From a virus: 28,558 nt of DNA. The notes below the pieces were generated by a model. The model searched no databases. It was not told where the DNA came from and saw nothing but the letters and a program-made list of their open reading frames with translations. Shown here in pieces: positions 27,751-28,558 of the stretch (positions are counted from its first letter, which is position 1; every line of letters begins with the position of its first letter). Where the stretch lies: positions 1 to 28,558 of IMG/VR virus record IMGVR_UViG_3300044799_000509; one strand, given 5' to 3'. The position numbers were made by a program, and so were the translations under genes.

Positions 27751-28029
27751 TTATTCGTCCTCAACTTGGCCAAAAGGCAATGTGTCGAGTATCGATTCAA
27801 CTGCTTTGAATTTTGCAGTTTGCTCTGCCATAGCTCCATCAATTAGTGCTGCGTTTGCAGGCGGTACAATTGGTTCGGACCAGAACTCACCTGTTGTGTG
27901 AAGTGGTCCAAAATCCCCAGTCGGGAAGAATCTTCCGTGGTCAACAAGTTGTACCACGAAAGGCTCGTGCGTAGAATGAAATCGATGCCAGTAGTAACCC
28001 GGATCAGTCGGTACTGTTTTCGTCCACAT
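27751..28029 (-). CDS. Conserved hypothetical phage/bacterial protein
   Basis: 92 aa, MWTKTVPTDPGYYWHRFHSTHEPFVVQLVDHGRFFPTGDFGPLHTTGEFWSEPIVPPANAALIDG. The pattern 'P..PG.YW.R.....P.VV.L........G.......FW.EPI.PP' recurs in small phage proteins of unknown function. First gene of the operon to 26878; 135 bp upstream up to the tRNA terminator hold nothing recognised. Confidence 0.75.
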   Translation of the reverse strand: MWTKTVPTDPGYYWHRFHSTHEPFVVQLVDHGRFFPTGDFGPLHTTGEFWSEPIVPPANAALIDGAMAEQTAKFKAVESILDTLPFGQVEDE

Positions 28030-28164
28030 AGCTTATCTCACTCCAAAAATATAGCATTCTCCGAGCGCAGAAATACCACCACGTCAATTGGCTGGTTCTT
28101 TTCGTTCCATCTGCCATGCGCGCAATTATAGACGAATAGACCTTCTTTTTGACACAAATAAAAT

Positions 28165-28192
28165 GGGCCGCCCGCTACCGCGCGGACGGCCC
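28165..28192 (-). terminator. Terminator after the tRNA genes
   Basis: GGGCCG-C-CCGC and GCGG-A-CGGCCC pair with one mismatch around a short loop, followed on the minus strand by ATTTTATTT. It lies 7 nt beyond the tRNA-Thr 3' end. Confidence 0.65.
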
Positions 28193-28198
28193 TTCATA

Positions 28199-28271
28199 TT
28201 ATCGACGCCGGGGTCGAACCGGCGACCAACAGATTACAAGTCTGTAGCTCTGCCAACTGAGCTAGTCGATG
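28199..28271 (-). tRNA. tRNA-Thr (anticodon UGU)
   Basis: Acceptor CATCGAC/GTCGATA gives six pairs with a mismatch at position 1:72; D stem GCTC/GAGC; anticodon stem ACAGA/TCTGT with loop CTTGTAA (TGT at 28236-28238); variable loop TGGTC; T stem GCCGG/CCGGC with loop TTCGACC. No CCA is encoded. A phage-borne tRNA for ACA codons; the only canonical tRNA in the window. Confidence 0.93.
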
Positions 28272-28301
28272 GTTTGTGCAGCTGCGTCTTGCAAACCAGC
28301 C

Positions 28302-28407
28302 CGGAACCCTGAGTCTAATCCGGATGCTCTACCACTAAGCTAAGGGAGCATATTTTTTGGGGCTCCCTGTGGGGTTCGAACCCACGATCTCCGTTTGGGT
28401 GGTTCCG
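28302..28407 (-). tRNA. Candidate circularly permuted tRNA gene (3' half before 5' half)
   Basis: On the minus strand the T arm GTGGG-TTCGAAC-CCCAC (28369-28385) and acceptor AGGGAGC (28362-28368) come first. After 12 nt follow GCTCCCT (28343-28349), TA, and a D arm GCTT...GAGC. The acceptor halves pair 7 of 7, but in reverse gene order. Anticodon-stem parts TCCG and CGGA also pair, and beyond them GGTTCCG (28302-28308) pairs with CGGAACC (28401-28407), which would hold the precursor together. The residue run after AGGGAGC reads CCCA, compatible with an encoded CCA. The anticodon could not be assigned because the joining point is unknown. Alternative: remnants of two broken tRNAs. Confidence 0.5.
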
Positions 28408-28558
28408 CCCGGTCGCTTGACGTTTCGCTGCGATAAGCCTTTGGGTGAAAGTCTGATCCGGCTTTCAGATGCCGGAGTTGAGTTTGATTACAAGTTTGAG
28501 TCTGAGCCTGGATCGGGCATTTCTGCCCCACCCAACTGTTTGACGTATCCGGCAACCG
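28408..28558. other. Structured non-coding sequence at the right edge
   Basis: No supported gene. On the minus strand it contains GGGCA-GAAA-TGCCC (a GNRA-capped hairpin), TCCGGC...GCCGGA with an 8-nt loop, two TCAGACT motifs and two ACGTCAA motifs. It lies upstream of the permuted tRNA and may be part of its precursor or another RNA continuing beyond the window. Confidence 0.3.

Noticed and set aside
28272-28346. Second ordinary tRNA directly upstream of tRNA-Thr
   Set aside because: The 5' acceptor and D arm are good, but no T arm or matching acceptor 3' strand follows; the matching 3' half lies upstream, so it was treated as part of a permuted candidate.
28280-28558. Group I intron joining the permuted tRNA halves
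   Set aside because: P1- and P2-like helices can be drawn, but no P7/P3 core (such as a GACTA...AGTCC pair) was found, and only about 40 nt separate the 5' half from tRNA-Thr. Kept as a hypothesis only.

Overview
The window (about 28.6 kb, moderate GC) looks like the early / lysogeny / accessory part of a temperate phage or a closely related integrative element, not a stretch of bacterial chromosome. Almost all genes lie on the minus strand in tightly packed, mostly stop/start-overlapping operons (ATGA, GTGA, TGATG), and most encode small phage-type proteins. Recognisable functions are a P4-type tyrosine integrase with an AlpA-like and an excisionase-like regulator, a replication module (replisome-organiser-like protein plus a CHC2/TOPRIM primase fused to a RecA-like helicase), a beta-class DNA methyltransferase, a Bet/RecT single-strand annealing protein with a RecB/Cas4-like exonuclease, an HNH nuclease plus a second HNH-like candidate, a RES/Xre toxin-antitoxin pair, tRNA genes and a compact Cas12 effector between two CRISPR arrays. 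No capsid, tail, terminase or lysis gene was recognised. The host cannot be named. The telomere-like CTAACCCC and CTGTTCACTGTT micro-repeats at gene borders recall what I remember of Acidobacteriota genomes, but that is a weak inference.

Layout, left to right. 1-798: minus-strand operon with a SLOG-fold (DUF2493-like) protein and a zinc-ribbon protein. 1016-2337: the main plus-strand genes, two relatives of serine recombinases; one has lost the catalytic domain and the other has lost the catalytic signature. 2405-5308: minus operon of small phage proteins, an HNH endonuclease and a Pro/Glu-rich winged-helix protein. 5444-6351: RES toxin and Xre/DUF2384-type antitoxin with a good promoter. 6423-10250: small phage proteins. 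10247-16471: DNA methylation and replication module. 16507-18916: AlpA-like regulator, integrase, putative attachment/arm-site region and excisionase. 19304-21896: recombination module (Bet/RecT and exonuclease). 22007-22183: small divergent gene.

22222-26878 is the CRISPR locus: a 25-repeat array, one 754-aa Cas12-like effector with all three RuvC acidic residues and a zinc finger, and a second 7-repeat array on the other side of the effector. There are no cas1, cas2 or other cas genes. Repeat folding, the gradient of repeat conservation and the direction of the effector all agree that both arrays are read on the minus strand, with the leader of the large array between it and the effector stop codon. 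Organisation and size recall phage-borne CasPhi (Cas12j) or Cas-lambda loci, but the subtype cannot be fixed by eye.

26878-28558 holds small phage genes (including a 25-aa membrane peptide), a normal tRNA-Thr(UGU), and just upstream of it a tRNA-like sequence whose 3' half precedes its 5' half, i.e. a candidate circularly permuted tRNA gene. Other features worth attention are the gene-border micro-repeats, in one case read in frame inside the methyltransferase, and a shared operator-like motif before three separate operons.
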